A stretch of DNA of 27,499 nt, from positions 1 to 27,499 of the IMG/VR virus record IMGVR_UViG_3300031857_001094; one strand, 5' to 3'. Source of the DNA: a virus. Positions 15,158 to 22,991 of this stretch are shown piece after piece. How positions within the stretch are numbered: the first letter of the stretch is position 1; every line of letters begins with the position of its first letter. The position numbers and the translations under genes were made by a program. The notes below the pieces were generated by a model. That model made no database searches and was not told the DNA's origin. It saw nothing but the letters and a program-made list of their open reading frames with translations.

Positions 15158-16013
15158 CGTCCTGACCATCACCGACACATCGACCTACCCGCGCATCGCC
15201 TGGGATTCCGCGCTGGACGGTGCGACGCTGACCGGCGCCGACAGCCTGGCCAGCGCTGCCACGGAATCCGACGGCCTGGTGGACCACGTCGCCGACTGGA
15301 CGCCATGGACCTTCTGGCGTCCGGTCGGCACCGGACCGTTCTCGATTACGGCCGTCCTCGACGGATCGCACACCGTCACCGGTTTCGCCCTGGCCGGGCA
15401 CGACGCCAGCGGCACCGTGGCCATGGACACCTGGGACGGCGCGGCATGGGTCGAGCTCGCCGCGGTCAGCGCGGCCGGCGATGGGTCGTGCATCTACCTG
15501 ACCGGCGACGCGATCGCGACCACCAAGCTCCGCTTCCGGTTCGCCACGATCACCTACCTGGCGGTCCTGTGGGCCGGCGAGGACATGGTGCTCCCCGAAG
15601 GCGTCGGACCTGGCTGGACCGATCCGCTCCTGGCCCTGCGCGCCGTGACCAAGCCGGAGCAGAGCCGGGACGGCGTCTGGCTGGGAACGACCGTGGAGCA
15701 GTGGAACGCCCGGCTGTCGCTGGATGTGAAGAACGTGCAGGACACGTGGGCGCGCGACTACTGGATCCCGTTCCTGCGCGCGTGCAGTTCGCGTCCGTTC
15801 TTCCTGCACTGGAACAACGTCGACTGGCCGTCCAGCGCATGCCTCTGCACGAAGGCCGACTTCGGCGGGACCGCATTCACCGGACGCGGATTCGTCGACA
15901 TCTCCGTGGCGTTCGACGCTGACCCCGGTCTCGATCGACGGATGACCACGGACGACGACCTGCCGGCCCTGCTCACCGAAGACGCCAGCGGCGCTCTGCT
16001 CCTGGAAGGATGA
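15150..16013 (+). CDS. Distal tail protein
   Basis: A 287-residue protein directly after the tape measure, in the place of a distal tail protein that starts the tail tip. The first half looks like a beta-sandwich (VTGFALAGHDASGTVAMDTWDG, YLAVLWAGEDMVLPEG). The second half, from about residue 170, contains TTVEQWNARLSLDVKNVQDTW, DYWIPFLRA and PFFLHWNN, which may be the ring-forming part. The start is a GTG at 15150 overlapping the tape measure end by eight bases. The function is inferred by order; the exact family was not identified. Confidence 0.65.
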   Translation: MPDVLTITDTSTYPRIAWDSALDGATLTGADSLASAATESDGLVDHVADWTPWTFWRPVGTGPFSITAVLDGSHTVTGFALAGHDASGTVAMDTWDGAAWVELAAVSAAGDGSCIYLTGDAIATTKLRFRFATITYLAVLWAGEDMVLPEGVGPGWTDPLLALRAVTKPEQSRDGVWLGTTVEQWNARLSLDVKNVQDTWARDYWIPFLRACSSRPFFLHWNNVDWPSSACLCTKADFGGTAFTGRGFVDISVAFDADPGLDRRMTTDDDLPALLTEDASGALLLEG

Positions 16014-16016
16014 CCC

Positions 16017-16784
16017 ATGGTCGACGGCTCCAAGCTCACGGATCTGGACGCGCTGCCGACCGACTCGGCGACGACCGACAAGGTGTACATCGTCCGCGCT
16101 GGCGCATCGTACTACGCGCTCATTTCGCAGCTTGCATTCCTGCCGAAAATCTCTGGCGGATTTACGGTGTCATATCCGGCACTGGTGGCCAATGACACGC
16201 TGGCGTTCCTGGGCATGCCGAACGCGTTCACCAGCACCACCGAGGCAACTGCGGTCGGCTCCGCTGCCATCACCATTGCCGGCGGCCTCGGCGTCGCCAA
16301 GCGAAGCTTTCTCGGAACGATCGGCGCCACCTTCAAGGGCAACGTGCTGGCCGGCGTGCAGGACGCCACGGCGGCGGTGTCCGGTCAGGTCGGCGAAACG
16401 CTGACCGGCGCACAGAGCACTCCCACCAACTACACCACGACCGCGACCTACCAGCAGATCGCCACTGTCAGCCTCACGCCCGGCGATTGGGAAATCACCG
16501 CGACGATCACGCTCATCGCCAACGGCGCGACTCTCACCGCGACCGCAAACGCCATCGGCGTGATCGGCGGCACCACGGCCAGCGCGGCCGGCGTCACCGA
16601 GGGTAGCGGGGACATCGGGTACATTTCGCAGGTCATCAACAACACCAGCGGCATGCAGACGATCACGCTGTCTAAGCGTGTGACGATCAGCTCGACCACG
16701 TCCTACTTCCTCAATTCGCAGGCGACTTTCAGCGCCGGCAACCCGCAATTCGTCGGGTCGATCACCGCGCGGCGGATGCGATGA
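16017..16784 (+). CDS. Fibre-like tail protein
   Basis: A 255-residue protein. Its start, SKLTDLDALPTDSATTDKVY followed by IVRAGASYYALISQLAF, is a common attachment motif of phage tail fibres. It is followed by STTEATAVGSAAITIAGGLG, a repeat-like fibre motif, and a C-terminal beta domain (SLTPGDWEITATITL to FVGSITARRMR) that likely forms a compact trimeric head. It is four bases past the preceding gene and its stop overlaps the hub start (ATGA). Receptor binding or tail-tip decoration is plausible; the receptor cannot be predicted. Confidence 0.75.
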   Translation: MVDGSKLTDLDALPTDSATTDKVYIVRAGASYYALISQLAFLPKISGGFTVSYPALVANDTLAFLGMPNAFTSTTEATAVGSAAITIAGGLGVAKRSFLGTIGATFKGNVLAGVQDATAAVSGQVGETLTGAQSTPTNYTTTATYQQIATVSLTPGDWEITATITLIANGATLTATANAIGVIGGTTASAAGVTEGSGDIGYISQVINNTSGMQTITLSKRVTISSTTSYFLNSQATFSAGNPQFVGSITARRMR

Positions 16785-18520
16785 CCTGGGCGGCGCACGC
16801 AGCACTCACCGAGCGCACGCCGTGCATCGTCGTCGAGGTCGATCTGGACTACTACGACGATGGCCCGGACGCAGTCGCCGCGACAAACGACGACGCGTCG
16901 CTGTGCTACCGTACGCCGCACACCACGGACCAGGACGGCCAGGCGTTCACGCTGACCACCAAGACGCGCCGGTGGATGACCAAGACCACACGTCCCATCC
17001 CTGAACTCGGCGCCATCCCGTGCCTCAGCTCTGCGAAGATCGCGGCAGAGGAGGCGAAGATCGGCAAGGGCCTGGCGTTCTTCGGCCAGGTCACCATCGA
17101 GCTTCAGGACTTCACCGACGATGACCGCCGGGAAGATCCGTTCTATTCCGACGCCAGCCGCGCCAGCATCGACCACTCAGCGGGAACCTACTTCTCCAAG
17201 CTGATGGCGCGCAACCCCTACTGGACTGGCCGGAAAATCCGCGTGATCGAAGGGTGGGCCACCGACAACGTCTGGCACGCCGCGGACGCGATCACGCACA
17301 CCTATTTCATCCGCGACGTGCAGGGTCCGAGCGGCGGCCGCTTCAAGATCACCGCGGCCGGTCCGCTGCAATTGGTCAACCTGGGCAACCGCGAAGTACC
17401 TGCTCCAAGCGAAGGGAAGCTGGCTGCGGCGATCTCGTCCGGCGCCGCGTCGTTCGCGCTGTCAGATGCGGTCGTCGCCGAGGATTACCCGTCAGCGTCG
17501 TTCTACCTGCGCATCGCCGACGAGGTGATGCTTTGCACCAGCCGATCCGGAGTCACGTTCAACGTCGACCGCGCGAAATACAACACGATCGCCGACGCGC
17601 ACGCCGAGGGCGATGGCGTCCAGCTCTGCGCGGTCTACGAGGACCAGAACGTCACCGACATCATCGCCGACCTGCTGACCACCTACGGCGGCGTCGCATC
17701 GGAATACCTGGCGCTGTCCGAGTGGGCCGATGAGCAGGCCGTATTCCTGTCGCTCTACGTCCTGTCGGGGATCGTCAGCAAGCCGACCCAGGTCATGGAC
17801 GTGGTCCAGTCCATCCTGGAATCGTCGGCCGCCATAATGTGGTGGGACGACGACCGCGGGCAGGTCCGCCTTCGCGCGGTGCGCCCGTCCGCCACCGTGA
17901 TGGGCACATGGGGCGACCGGTTCCACCTGCTGTCGCCACCCGAGGTCAAGCGCGACATGACCGGACGCGTGTCCCGCTGCGACGTGGCGATAGACCTGCG
18001 CAGCGCCGACCTGGATCCCAAGGAGCTGGCGTCCTACCGCTACCGTCTTGTGGGGACATCGCTTGGCGAATCAGCTACCGAGCACGGATCCGAGCAGGTC
18101 CAGGTCATCGCCACGCAGTGGCTCAGCGTCGACCAGATCGCACTGGCCTCGCGCGCATCCGCGCAGATCACCGCCCAGCTTCGCGACGGACGCCAGACCA
18201 TCGTCGTCGAGGTCGCAGCGAAGGACGCGCGCCGCGTTATCGGCGACACCATCGACGTCAAGTCCCGCGACATCGTCGACCGCACCGGGCAGCCCGACGT
18301 CACGCGGTGCATCGTGATCAAGCGTGAGGCCATCGTGCCTGGCGCGCGGTACCGCTACACGCTGGAAATCGTTCCATTCAATGGGCGGTACGCCTATTTC
18401 ACCGCGAATGACTGCCCCATTTATTCACTGGCCAGCACGACCGAGCGCGATCCCGGAGGATTCTTCTCCGACGGCGATGGCGGCGGACTCGGCGGCGATC
18501 CTCCTTATGCGTTCGGGTGA
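16781..18520 (+). CDS. Tail hub / tail-tip protein
   Basis: A 579-residue protein in the position of the tail hub. It has an N-terminal region with EVDLDYYDDG and FGQVTIELQDFTDDDR, and a strand-rich part (KIRVIEGWATDNVW, THTYFIRDVQG). It then has a small inserted module with ISSGAASFALSD, YLRIADEVMLCTS and AEGDGVQL (about residues 212-285), related in style to the module in the 5764 gene. The rest includes SAAIMWWDDDRGQVRLRAV and TGQPDVTRCIVIKREAI, suggestive of hub domains. The end is glycine/aspartate-rich. I found no clear peptidase or lysozyme motif. Hub identity is from size, order and pattern. Confidence 0.7.
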   Translation: MTWAAHAALTERTPCIVVEVDLDYYDDGPDAVAATNDDASLCYRTPHTTDQDGQAFTLTTKTRRWMTKTTRPIPELGAIPCLSSAKIAAEEAKIGKGLAFFGQVTIELQDFTDDDRREDPFYSDASRASIDHSAGTYFSKLMARNPYWTGRKIRVIEGWATDNVWHAADAITHTYFIRDVQGPSGGRFKITAAGPLQLVNLGNREVPAPSEGKLAAAISSGAASFALSDAVVAEDYPSASFYLRIADEVMLCTSRSGVTFNVDRAKYNTIADAHAEGDGVQLCAVYEDQNVTDIIADLLTTYGGVASEYLALSEWADEQAVFLSLYVLSGIVSKPTQVMDVVQSILESSAAIMWWDDDRGQVRLRAVRPSATVMGTWGDRFHLLSPPEVKRDMTGRVSRCDVAIDLRSADLDPKELASYRYRLVGTSLGESATEHGSEQVQVIATQWLSVDQIALASRASAQITAQLRDGRQTIVVEVAAKDARRVIGDTIDVKSRDIVDRTGQPDVTRCIVIKREAIVPGARYRYTLEIVPFNGRYAYFTANDCPIYSLASTTERDPGGFFSDGDGGGLGGDPPYAFG

Positions 18521-18523
18521 TCA

Positions 18524-19411
18524 ATGACCACTCCATGGACTGAAGTTGCGGACCCATCATCCGAGTTCGCGGTCGGCGCGCCGCTCAAGAGCGAGCATGG
18601 ATTGATCTGGTACAAAAACCCGATTGCCATAGCTGAGGGCGCCGACGGTGCTCCTAGGTCGTCCACCAGAAGTATTCATCCCGGCGGCAGCGAATTGGAC
18701 GGAGTGCTGACCAACGCCACGTCCATATCGACCGCCGGCATCTACGACCTGACGTCATTCACCCGCAGTTCAGCGCTATCCCTTCCGTTCGCTACGGTCC
18801 TGCGGGTGAACGGGAATCTTTCGCTGTCATCGACGATCACCGTGGCGACGCACACCGCCGGTGATGCGCTGTTCGGCCAGATGCTGGGCTGTGTCTCCGG
18901 AGGAAACGGCGTCGGGGATGGCGGCGGCGGATCGGCATCGCAGGGCGGTGCCGGCAGCGGTACCGCCGGGGCCGGTCTCCAGTCGACGTTTGCTGGCGGC
19001 CGGCACCTGTGGGCGTTCCTGCGCATGCTCCTCGGAGGCGTCAGCGGAGCGGGTACGAATGGCGGCGGCGGTCTACTGCTCATCGTGCACGGCAACGCTG
19101 ACTTCACGGGCGGGACGATCAACGCCAATGGATCGGACGGCGCCGGCAATGGCGGCGGCGGCGCCGGATCGATCACGGTCATCGCCACTGGCACGATCAC
19201 CGGCGGGACATTCAACGCGAAGGGCGGCACCGCGACCGGATCGGCAGGACCTGGCGGCGGCGGGCTCATCCAATTGGTCGCGTCGGCCTTCTCAGGAACG
19301 CAGACAACATCCGTAATCGCCGGCACCGGCGGCGCAGGCGGCGCACAGCCGGGCCTGGCCACGTCGTCCACGCTGACCGATGCGCAGATCAACGCGCTGG
19401 TGACGAGGTGA
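18524..19411 (+). CDS. Glycine-rich putative adhesin
   Basis: A 295-residue protein. After a mixed N-terminus come alternating beta strands and glycine-rich loops: GGNGVGDGGGGS, GGAGSGTAGAG, GVSGAGTNGGGG, GSDGAGNGGGGAGS, GSAGPGGGG and GTGGAGGAQPG. Such repeating strand/glycine-loop patterns fit a beta-helix-like or polyglycine-loop protein of the kind seen in phage adhesins; the fold here is a guess. It lies among tail-tip genes downstream of the hub, compatible with receptor recognition. The start has only a weak ribosome site. No signal sequence or enzyme motif is visible. Confidence 0.65.
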   Translation: MTTPWTEVADPSSEFAVGAPLKSEHGLIWYKNPIAIAEGADGAPRSSTRSIHPGGSELDGVLTNATSISTAGIYDLTSFTRSSALSLPFATVLRVNGNLSLSSTITVATHTAGDALFGQMLGCVSGGNGVGDGGGGSASQGGAGSGTAGAGLQSTFAGGRHLWAFLRMLLGGVSGAGTNGGGGLLLIVHGNADFTGGTINANGSDGAGNGGGGAGSITVIATGTITGGTFNAKGGTATGSAGPGGGGLIQLVASAFSGTQTTSVIAGTGGAGGAQPGLATSSTLTDAQINALVTR

Positions 19412-19414
19412 TCC

Positions 19415-19798
19415 ATGGCCGCTGAACTCGTCAGCAACACCGTGGTCGACCAGCACGGCCAGCCGGTCGCGTCAGCGCTGGTGACGATCCGCGACGCGTC
19501 CGGCGCTCTGGTGACGATCCCCGGAGAAAGCAACCCGGTGGTGACCGATTCGGTCGGGTATTGGGAAGCGCTGCTGGATCCAGGTACCTATTCGCTCGTC
19601 ATCAGCAAGGGCGACGACTACATAAGCCGGACGGAATCGGTCTGCGTCGGGTCGAGCGCAGACGGCGCTCTGACCGCCACGTCCGTATTCCGCATACGCC
19701 AGCGATTCATCGTCAGCCCGTCGATGGAATCGGACGTTCCGGCAACCGCCGTGTTCAGGGATCGAGTCCGATTCATCGCAAGCCCAACCATAGCCTAA
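19415..19798 (+). CDS. Small Ig-like/CarboxypepD-type tail protein with repeat
   Basis: A 127-residue protein. Residues 8-75 resemble a carboxypeptidase regulatory-like beta domain (VVDQHGQPVASALVTIRDAS, SVGYWEALLDPGTYSLVIS). The tail is a 17-residue tandem-like repeat, ATSVFRIRQRFIVSPSM and ATAVFRDRVRFIASPTI, separated by a short spacer. The domain suggests surface exposure; the repeated arginine/phenylalanine strand could be a polymerisation or docking element. It has a good ribosome site (GAGGTG before ATG). Role inferred from location in the tail-tip block. Confidence 0.65.
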   Translation: MAAELVSNTVVDQHGQPVASALVTIRDASGALVTIPGESNPVVTDSVGYWEALLDPGTYSLVISKGDDYISRTESVCVGSSADGALTATSVFRIRQRFIVSPSMESDVPATAVFRDRVRFIASPTIA

Positions 19799-19807
19799 AG
19801 GAAACGC

Positions 19808-20782
19808 ATGTCATTTTCATGGACCATGTCCACGGCGCGCAGCTACACCATCGCCGGGGCGAACGCCACCATCGACGAATTGCTGCAAGGGATCAACGAC
19901 CTGGTCGTGGCCGAGGCGACGTTGTGGGAAGTCTCGCAACTATCGATCGTCAACCATACCCTGGAACTCAAGCGCAAGGTCAGCGGATCGCCGGCCGGTG
20001 AATACGCCAGCGTGCGTATCCTGTTCTTCGGATCGTCCTCGCCGAACAGCGCTGCGCTGATCCCAGTCGGCGCATCGCCGGCAGCGAATACGCTCTACTG
20101 CTGCATGTCGATCGACGCAGCGACCACCGGACCAGGAACGCTGCCCACCGCGGGCGCCCCGTACGCCACCAAGTTCCTACAGGGCGATGTCGTGTGCACG
20201 TCGTCCCACTTCGCCGCCGCGAGCCTTCCGCGCATCACGCTGATGGAATCGACCGAGGGAATCTGCTTTTGCTTCAACATGGTGAACTCCACGAACATCG
20301 CGAGCACGATGTCGGGGAAGTTGCTGATCACCGGATCCGATAGCTCCTACAAGTGGTGCAACATCACATCCGGCGGCGTGTTCTCGTCGGCCGGATTCCC
20401 CTCGACGATCATGGCCGCGCAGGCGCCATTCTGGGTGCCGGCCTACTACGATGGTTCATCCGTGGCCGGGAAGCCGTCGTATTACACCGGGTCGTCGGTC
20501 CGCCAGTTCGGCCGCATGCACACCTCTATCGCTGCCGCAGTGGTCGACTTCGCGCATGGCGTGAGCGGTGCCACATGCGCGCTCGCCGACATCCTCGTGT
20601 GCGAATCGGCTCAGGCGAATACGCAAACCGAGGCCGTCTACGGAAAGCTGCGCCAGATCAAATTGGGTCCGGTCGCCTCGCACCGCCAGGCCATGACCAC
20701 CACCGGACCGGTCACGGTCGCGCGCAATTTCCACGGATCGTCGACCGCTGGCGTCGGCATCTGGTTCGATGAAACGGAGTGA
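19808..20782 (+). CDS. Putative virion protein, 324 aa
   Basis: The N-terminus (MSFSWTMSTARSYTIAGANA, TIDELLQGINDLV) resembles attachment segments of small phage structural proteins. The rest is beta-rich and has unusually many cysteines for a phage structural protein: LYCCMS, VVCTSS, GICFCF, KWCNIT, ATCALA and LVCESA. Multiple aromatic/glycine loops suggest a surface protein. It has a good ribosome site, AAAGGAAACGC before ATG. No known family was recognised. It is the last clear virion gene before the membrane/lysis-like pair. Possibly a receptor-binding or head/tail accessory protein. Confidence 0.65.
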   Translation: MSFSWTMSTARSYTIAGANATIDELLQGINDLVVAEATLWEVSQLSIVNHTLELKRKVSGSPAGEYASVRILFFGSSSPNSAALIPVGASPAANTLYCCMSIDAATTGPGTLPTAGAPYATKFLQGDVVCTSSHFAAASLPRITLMESTEGICFCFNMVNSTNIASTMSGKLLITGSDSSYKWCNITSGGVFSSAGFPSTIMAAQAPFWVPAYYDGSSVAGKPSYYTGSSVRQFGRMHTSIAAAVVDFAHGVSGATCALADILVCESAQANTQTEAVYGKLRQIKLGPVASHRQAMTTTGPVTVARNFHGSSTAGVGIWFDETE

Positions 20783-20784
20783 CC

Positions 20785-21300
20785 ATGGACGCTTCCATCA
20801 CATCCACTCACATCTGGGCCGCTGCCGGATCAACGTGCATCATTCTCACCGGAGCCCTTGGAACGGTGTTCAAGCTGCTCCAAGGATCCTGGGAACGGCG
20901 CGTGAAGTCCCTGGAGAATGCCGCCAAGGAAGACCGCGAGCGAGCGAAGGAGGAACGCGAACGGTGTGCTGCGACATATGCCGACATCGCAAAGAGATTG
21001 CGCGATACTGAGGACATTCGGTATAGCGACAGCGTTGCCGCGAATCGCGAAATGGTTGCAGCGCTAAGGGAATCGACGCAGGCCAACCGGGAAATGGCTG
21101 TTGGGGTCCATGAAATAGTCAAGGCGTCTGGACGATGCGCCCGCGTGGTAGAGCTTATTTCCCAGGCCTACGGCATTCAGATCGCCGCGCGATCGGCAGA
21201 GCCGGCCGCCCGCAAGGACGAGTCGTCGCAGGAGTTCATCCTTCCGCAGCCGGCGGAGAAATTCACGACGCACCGCCACGGGCAGGACGGTGGCCGATGA
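20785..21300 (+). CDS. Membrane-anchored coiled-coil protein (spanin- or holin-associated?)
   Basis: A 171-residue protein with one N-terminal membrane segment (WAAAGSTCIILTGALGTVF, about 11-29) followed by a charged, heptad-like coiled coil (WERRVKSLENAAKEDRERAK and beyond). That resembles an inner-membrane spanin, and the next, overlapping gene has a lipoprotein signal like an outer-membrane spanin. Positive residues directly after the membrane segment instead favour a cytoplasmic C-terminus, which would argue against a spanin. A GTG at 20779 is possible, but GGAG at 20776-20779 is well placed for the ATG at 20785. ATGA overlap with the next gene. Confidence 0.7.
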   Translation: MDASITSTHIWAAAGSTCIILTGALGTVFKLLQGSWERRVKSLENAAKEDRERAKEERERCAATYADIAKRLRDTEDIRYSDSVAANREMVAALRESTQANREMAVGVHEIVKASGRCARVVELISQAYGIQIAARSAEPAARKDESSQEFILPQPAEKFTTHRHGQDGGR

Positions 21301-21992
21301 GGGCGCTCATCCTCGCCTGTTCGCTGCTGCTGACCGGCTGCGGCCTCGTCGAGGTCCGCGAGCCCGAGGCGGTGGCGACGCTGCGCCAGGAGATCCAGGC
21401 AGCGACCAGCGCCAGGGCTGATGCCGAGCTCCAGGCAGACGCGGCGATCCGCACCAGCGCGCAGGCCAGGGAGGCTGAGGCTAGGGCCAGGCAGGAGCGG
21501 GATGCGGCGCGCGAGATCGCCGACGAGAAGGACGGCGAGGTGCGCCGGCTCGACCGCCTGGCCAACGAGTTGCGCAACCAGGAAATCGCCGCTGGCATCC
21601 GCCGCGCGTCCTGGTGGTCGATCGCTGCCGGCGGGCTGGCGCTGGTGGCCGGGATCGCGCTGGCCATCTGGCTGCACGCGCCCTATGCGCTGCGCCTGGC
21701 TGGCAGCGGAGCGGCCGTGGTCGTGGTCGGGCTGGTCGGCCTCTGGATCGCGCCGCACTGGCTGTGGGTGGCATGGGTGGCCGGCGCGCTTGCCGTGCTC
21801 GCCGCGCTGGTGGTCGCCGCGCGGGCGTACCTGCACCAGCAACGCGCGCTGTCCCTCACCGCCGGGCTCGCCGACGACCTGGAGGCGGCGCAGGACGGTG
21901 CCGCCGCGGTTGCCGCGAAGCTCAAGGCCCGGGCCGCGCAGGAGGCGGCCGGCGTCCGTCGCCTGATCCAGCGGGTGCGCGGCAAGAGTTGA
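21297..21992 (+). CDS. Lipoprotein with coiled coil and three membrane segments
   Basis: A 231-residue protein with an unusual plan. Residues 1-15 are a lipoprotein signal with lipobox LLTGC (Cys15; next residue Gly, compatible with outer-membrane sorting). Residues about 25-98 form a charged coiled coil. Hydrophobic membrane segments lie at about 106-126, 131-151 and 156-177, followed by an alanine-rich, charged helix. A lipid anchor plus a coil and a C-terminal membrane part is reminiscent of unimolecular spanins, which bridge the outer and inner membranes, but those have one membrane segment. The ATG at 21297 overlaps the previous stop. Spanin function is a hypothesis. Confidence 0.75.
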   Translation: MRALILACSLLLTGCGLVEVREPEAVATLRQEIQAATSARADAELQADAAIRTSAQAREAEARARQERDAAREIADEKDGEVRRLDRLANELRNQEIAAGIRRASWWSIAAGGLALVAGIALAIWLHAPYALRLAGSGAAVVVVGLVGLWIAPHWLWVAWVAGALAVLAALVVAARAYLHQQRALSLTAGLADDLEAAQDGAAAVAAKLKARAAQEAAGVRRLIQRVRGKS

Positions 21993-22010
21993 CACGCGAT
22001 TACAATACCA
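21989..22010 (+). promoter_or_regulatory. Weak candidate promoter half before the terminator
   Basis: TTGACA (21989-21994) is a perfect -35 hexamer overlapping the lipoprotein stop codon, but at 16-17 bases spacing the -10 is poor (TAGCGT). The better -10-like TACAAT (22001-22006) is too close. If used, it would give a short RNA ending at the terminator. Confidence 0.2.
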
Positions 22011-22051
22011 TAGCGTCAGCGCACCTGACCGTGCATCAGGCGGCACCGAGG

Positions 22052-22082
22052 ACCCCGGCTGGATTGAACCGCCGGGGTTTTT
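22052..22082 (+). terminator. Intrinsic terminator after late operon
   Basis: ACCCCGGC (22052-22059) and GCCGGGGT (22071-22078) form a perfect 8-bp GC-rich stem with an 11-base interval that can pair further (GG/CC), followed by a T-run through 22082. It points rightward and ends the structural operon. It also lies just past the 3' end of the convergent leftward operon, whose own terminator is not evident. Confidence 0.9.
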
Positions 22083-22086
22083 CGTT

Positions 22087-22260
22087 TCACGGCGCGCCCT
22101 CCGCCCACCTATCCAGCACATGCCCCAGCCCCTCGCCAGTGCGCCGGGCTGCCTTGATGGCCATCGCGGTTTCCGGCTTGACGGTCGCGCCGATGTGGAC
22201 GCGCTTGTCCTTGCGCGGGATGGGCGGGCGGCCCATCTTGGGTTTCTGTTTGCGTGGCAT
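22087..22260 (-). CDS. Small ribbon-helix-helix-like protein
   Basis: A 57-residue protein with a basic glycine-proline start (RKQKPKMGRPPIPRKDKR), a short strand (VHIGATV) and two helices (KPETAMAIKAARRTG, GLGHVLDRWAE). That is the layout of CopG/Arc-type ribbon-helix-helix DNA-binding proteins, so it may be a repressor or partition-like accessory. AGGAG lies five bases before the ATG. It is the last gene of the leftward operon and ends just beyond the late terminator. Family fit is from sequence layout, not a search. Confidence 0.7.
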   Translation of the reverse strand: MPRKQKPKMGRPPIPRKDKRVHIGATVKPETAMAIKAARRTGEGLGHVLDRWAEGAP

Positions 22261-22281
22261 GGGGACTCCTGGGGTGGGTGG

Positions 22282-22485
22282 TCAAGGGCCAAGGTGGTTG
22301 AAATGTTCTTCGCGCGCGCGCCAATGGTACAGCTCGCCAAGGATTGCAATCCGGTCCGCCTTCGTGATCTCGTGCTCAACCAGATTGATAGCCTCGCTGG
22401 TCAATACGGCATTTTGCACGGCATCTGCCGACCTCAGGTGGTTCAGGATTGCTTGCAGTGCGGCGCGGTGTGGGTTAGTGCTCAT
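22282..22485 (-). CDS. Hypothetical protein, 67 aa, leftward operon
   Basis: A helical protein starting MSTNPHRAALQAILNHLRSA, with an ITKADRIAILGELYHWRARE segment. I chose the ATG at 22485 because AAGGA stands eight bases upstream. It overlaps the end of the preceding gene by 11 bases, indicating coupling. No known family was recognised; early accessory roles, such as host takeover or antidefence, are common for such genes but nothing here shows one. Confidence 0.6.
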   Translation of the reverse strand: MSTNPHRAALQAILNHLRSADAVQNAVLTSEAINLVEHEITKADRIAILGELYHWRAREEHFNHLGP

Positions 22486-22741
22486 GGGCCTGATCCTTGA
22501 GAAAGTTGCGAGCCATCTCAACCAGATTTGAGTCGTGGTTGATGCACTGCGGCTGGCCATCCTCCTTCGCCATGTCGGCGCACCTGACCAGGAGGTTCAA
22601 TATGCCAAGGGCCACTCGCATCTGGTCAAGCCTGTCTGCCGCCTTGACGATGCACGGCACGCGGTTGTCTCCGAATGTCCCCATGTCTCCGGCCATCCCG
22701 CGAAGGGCGCAGGCGTGGTAAAAGAGATCAGCGGAGTTCAC
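22475..22741 (-). CDS. Hypothetical protein, 88 aa, leftward operon
   Basis: The reading frame continues further upstream, but a GTG at 22741 preceded by a GGGGGA ribosome-like site best fits the boundary with the previous gene, which it overlaps by 14 bases. The product has ADLFYHACALRGMAGDMGTF, IVKAADRLDQMRVALGILN and three cysteines. It is likely a small soluble helical protein. Function unknown; start uncertain. Confidence 0.5.
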   Translation of the reverse strand: MNSADLFYHACALRGMAGDMGTFGDNRVPCIVKAADRLDQMRVALGILNLLVRCADMAKEDGQPQCINHDSNLVEMARNFLKDQAHEH

Positions 22742-22976
22742 TGGATTCCCCCATGCCCGGCTCCCGGAGCATTTCCAGAAGGCCCGGGACCGAAACGATC
22801 CACTCAGCACATCTGCGCCACTCGCGATCGTTCCGGTTGTTCTTGCCATTCCGCGCCCTGGCTTCCGCTGGCGTGAAGTGGCCCCAGGTCATGCGGTCCT
22901 GCCCGCGCCTCTGGTCAATGGCGCGCTGCCGCCTCAGGAAGCGCTGCCGGTTGCGGGTTCGTTGTCGTGGGGTCAT
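22728..22976 (-). CDS. Basic hypothetical protein, 82 aa
   Basis: The N-terminal 28 residues are extremely arginine-rich (MTPRQRTRNRQRFLRRQRAI), followed by MTWGHFTPAEARARNGKNN, RNDREWRRCAEWI and a hydrophobic PGLLEML segment. The basic start may bind nucleic acid, or the real start may be the internal Met at residue 29. GAGGA sits five bases before the first ATG and supports the longer form. No family recognised. It is the second or third gene of the leftward operon. Confidence 0.55.
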   Translation of the reverse strand: MTPRQRTRNRQRFLRRQRAIDQRRGQDRMTWGHFTPAEARARNGKNNRNDREWRRCAEWIVSVPGLLEMLREPGMGESSELR

Positions 22977-22991
22977 GCGATCCTCTGTGGT

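Noticed and set aside
21995-22012. TACAAT as a strong -10 of a promoter
   Set aside because: The -35 position 17 bases upstream is a poor match, and the perfect TTGACA is only six bases away, too close to work with it.
22109-22324. 71-codon minus-strand frame at the leftward operon end
   Set aside because: Overlaps the better 57-residue RHH-like gene, which has a proper AGGAG and a recognisable layout.
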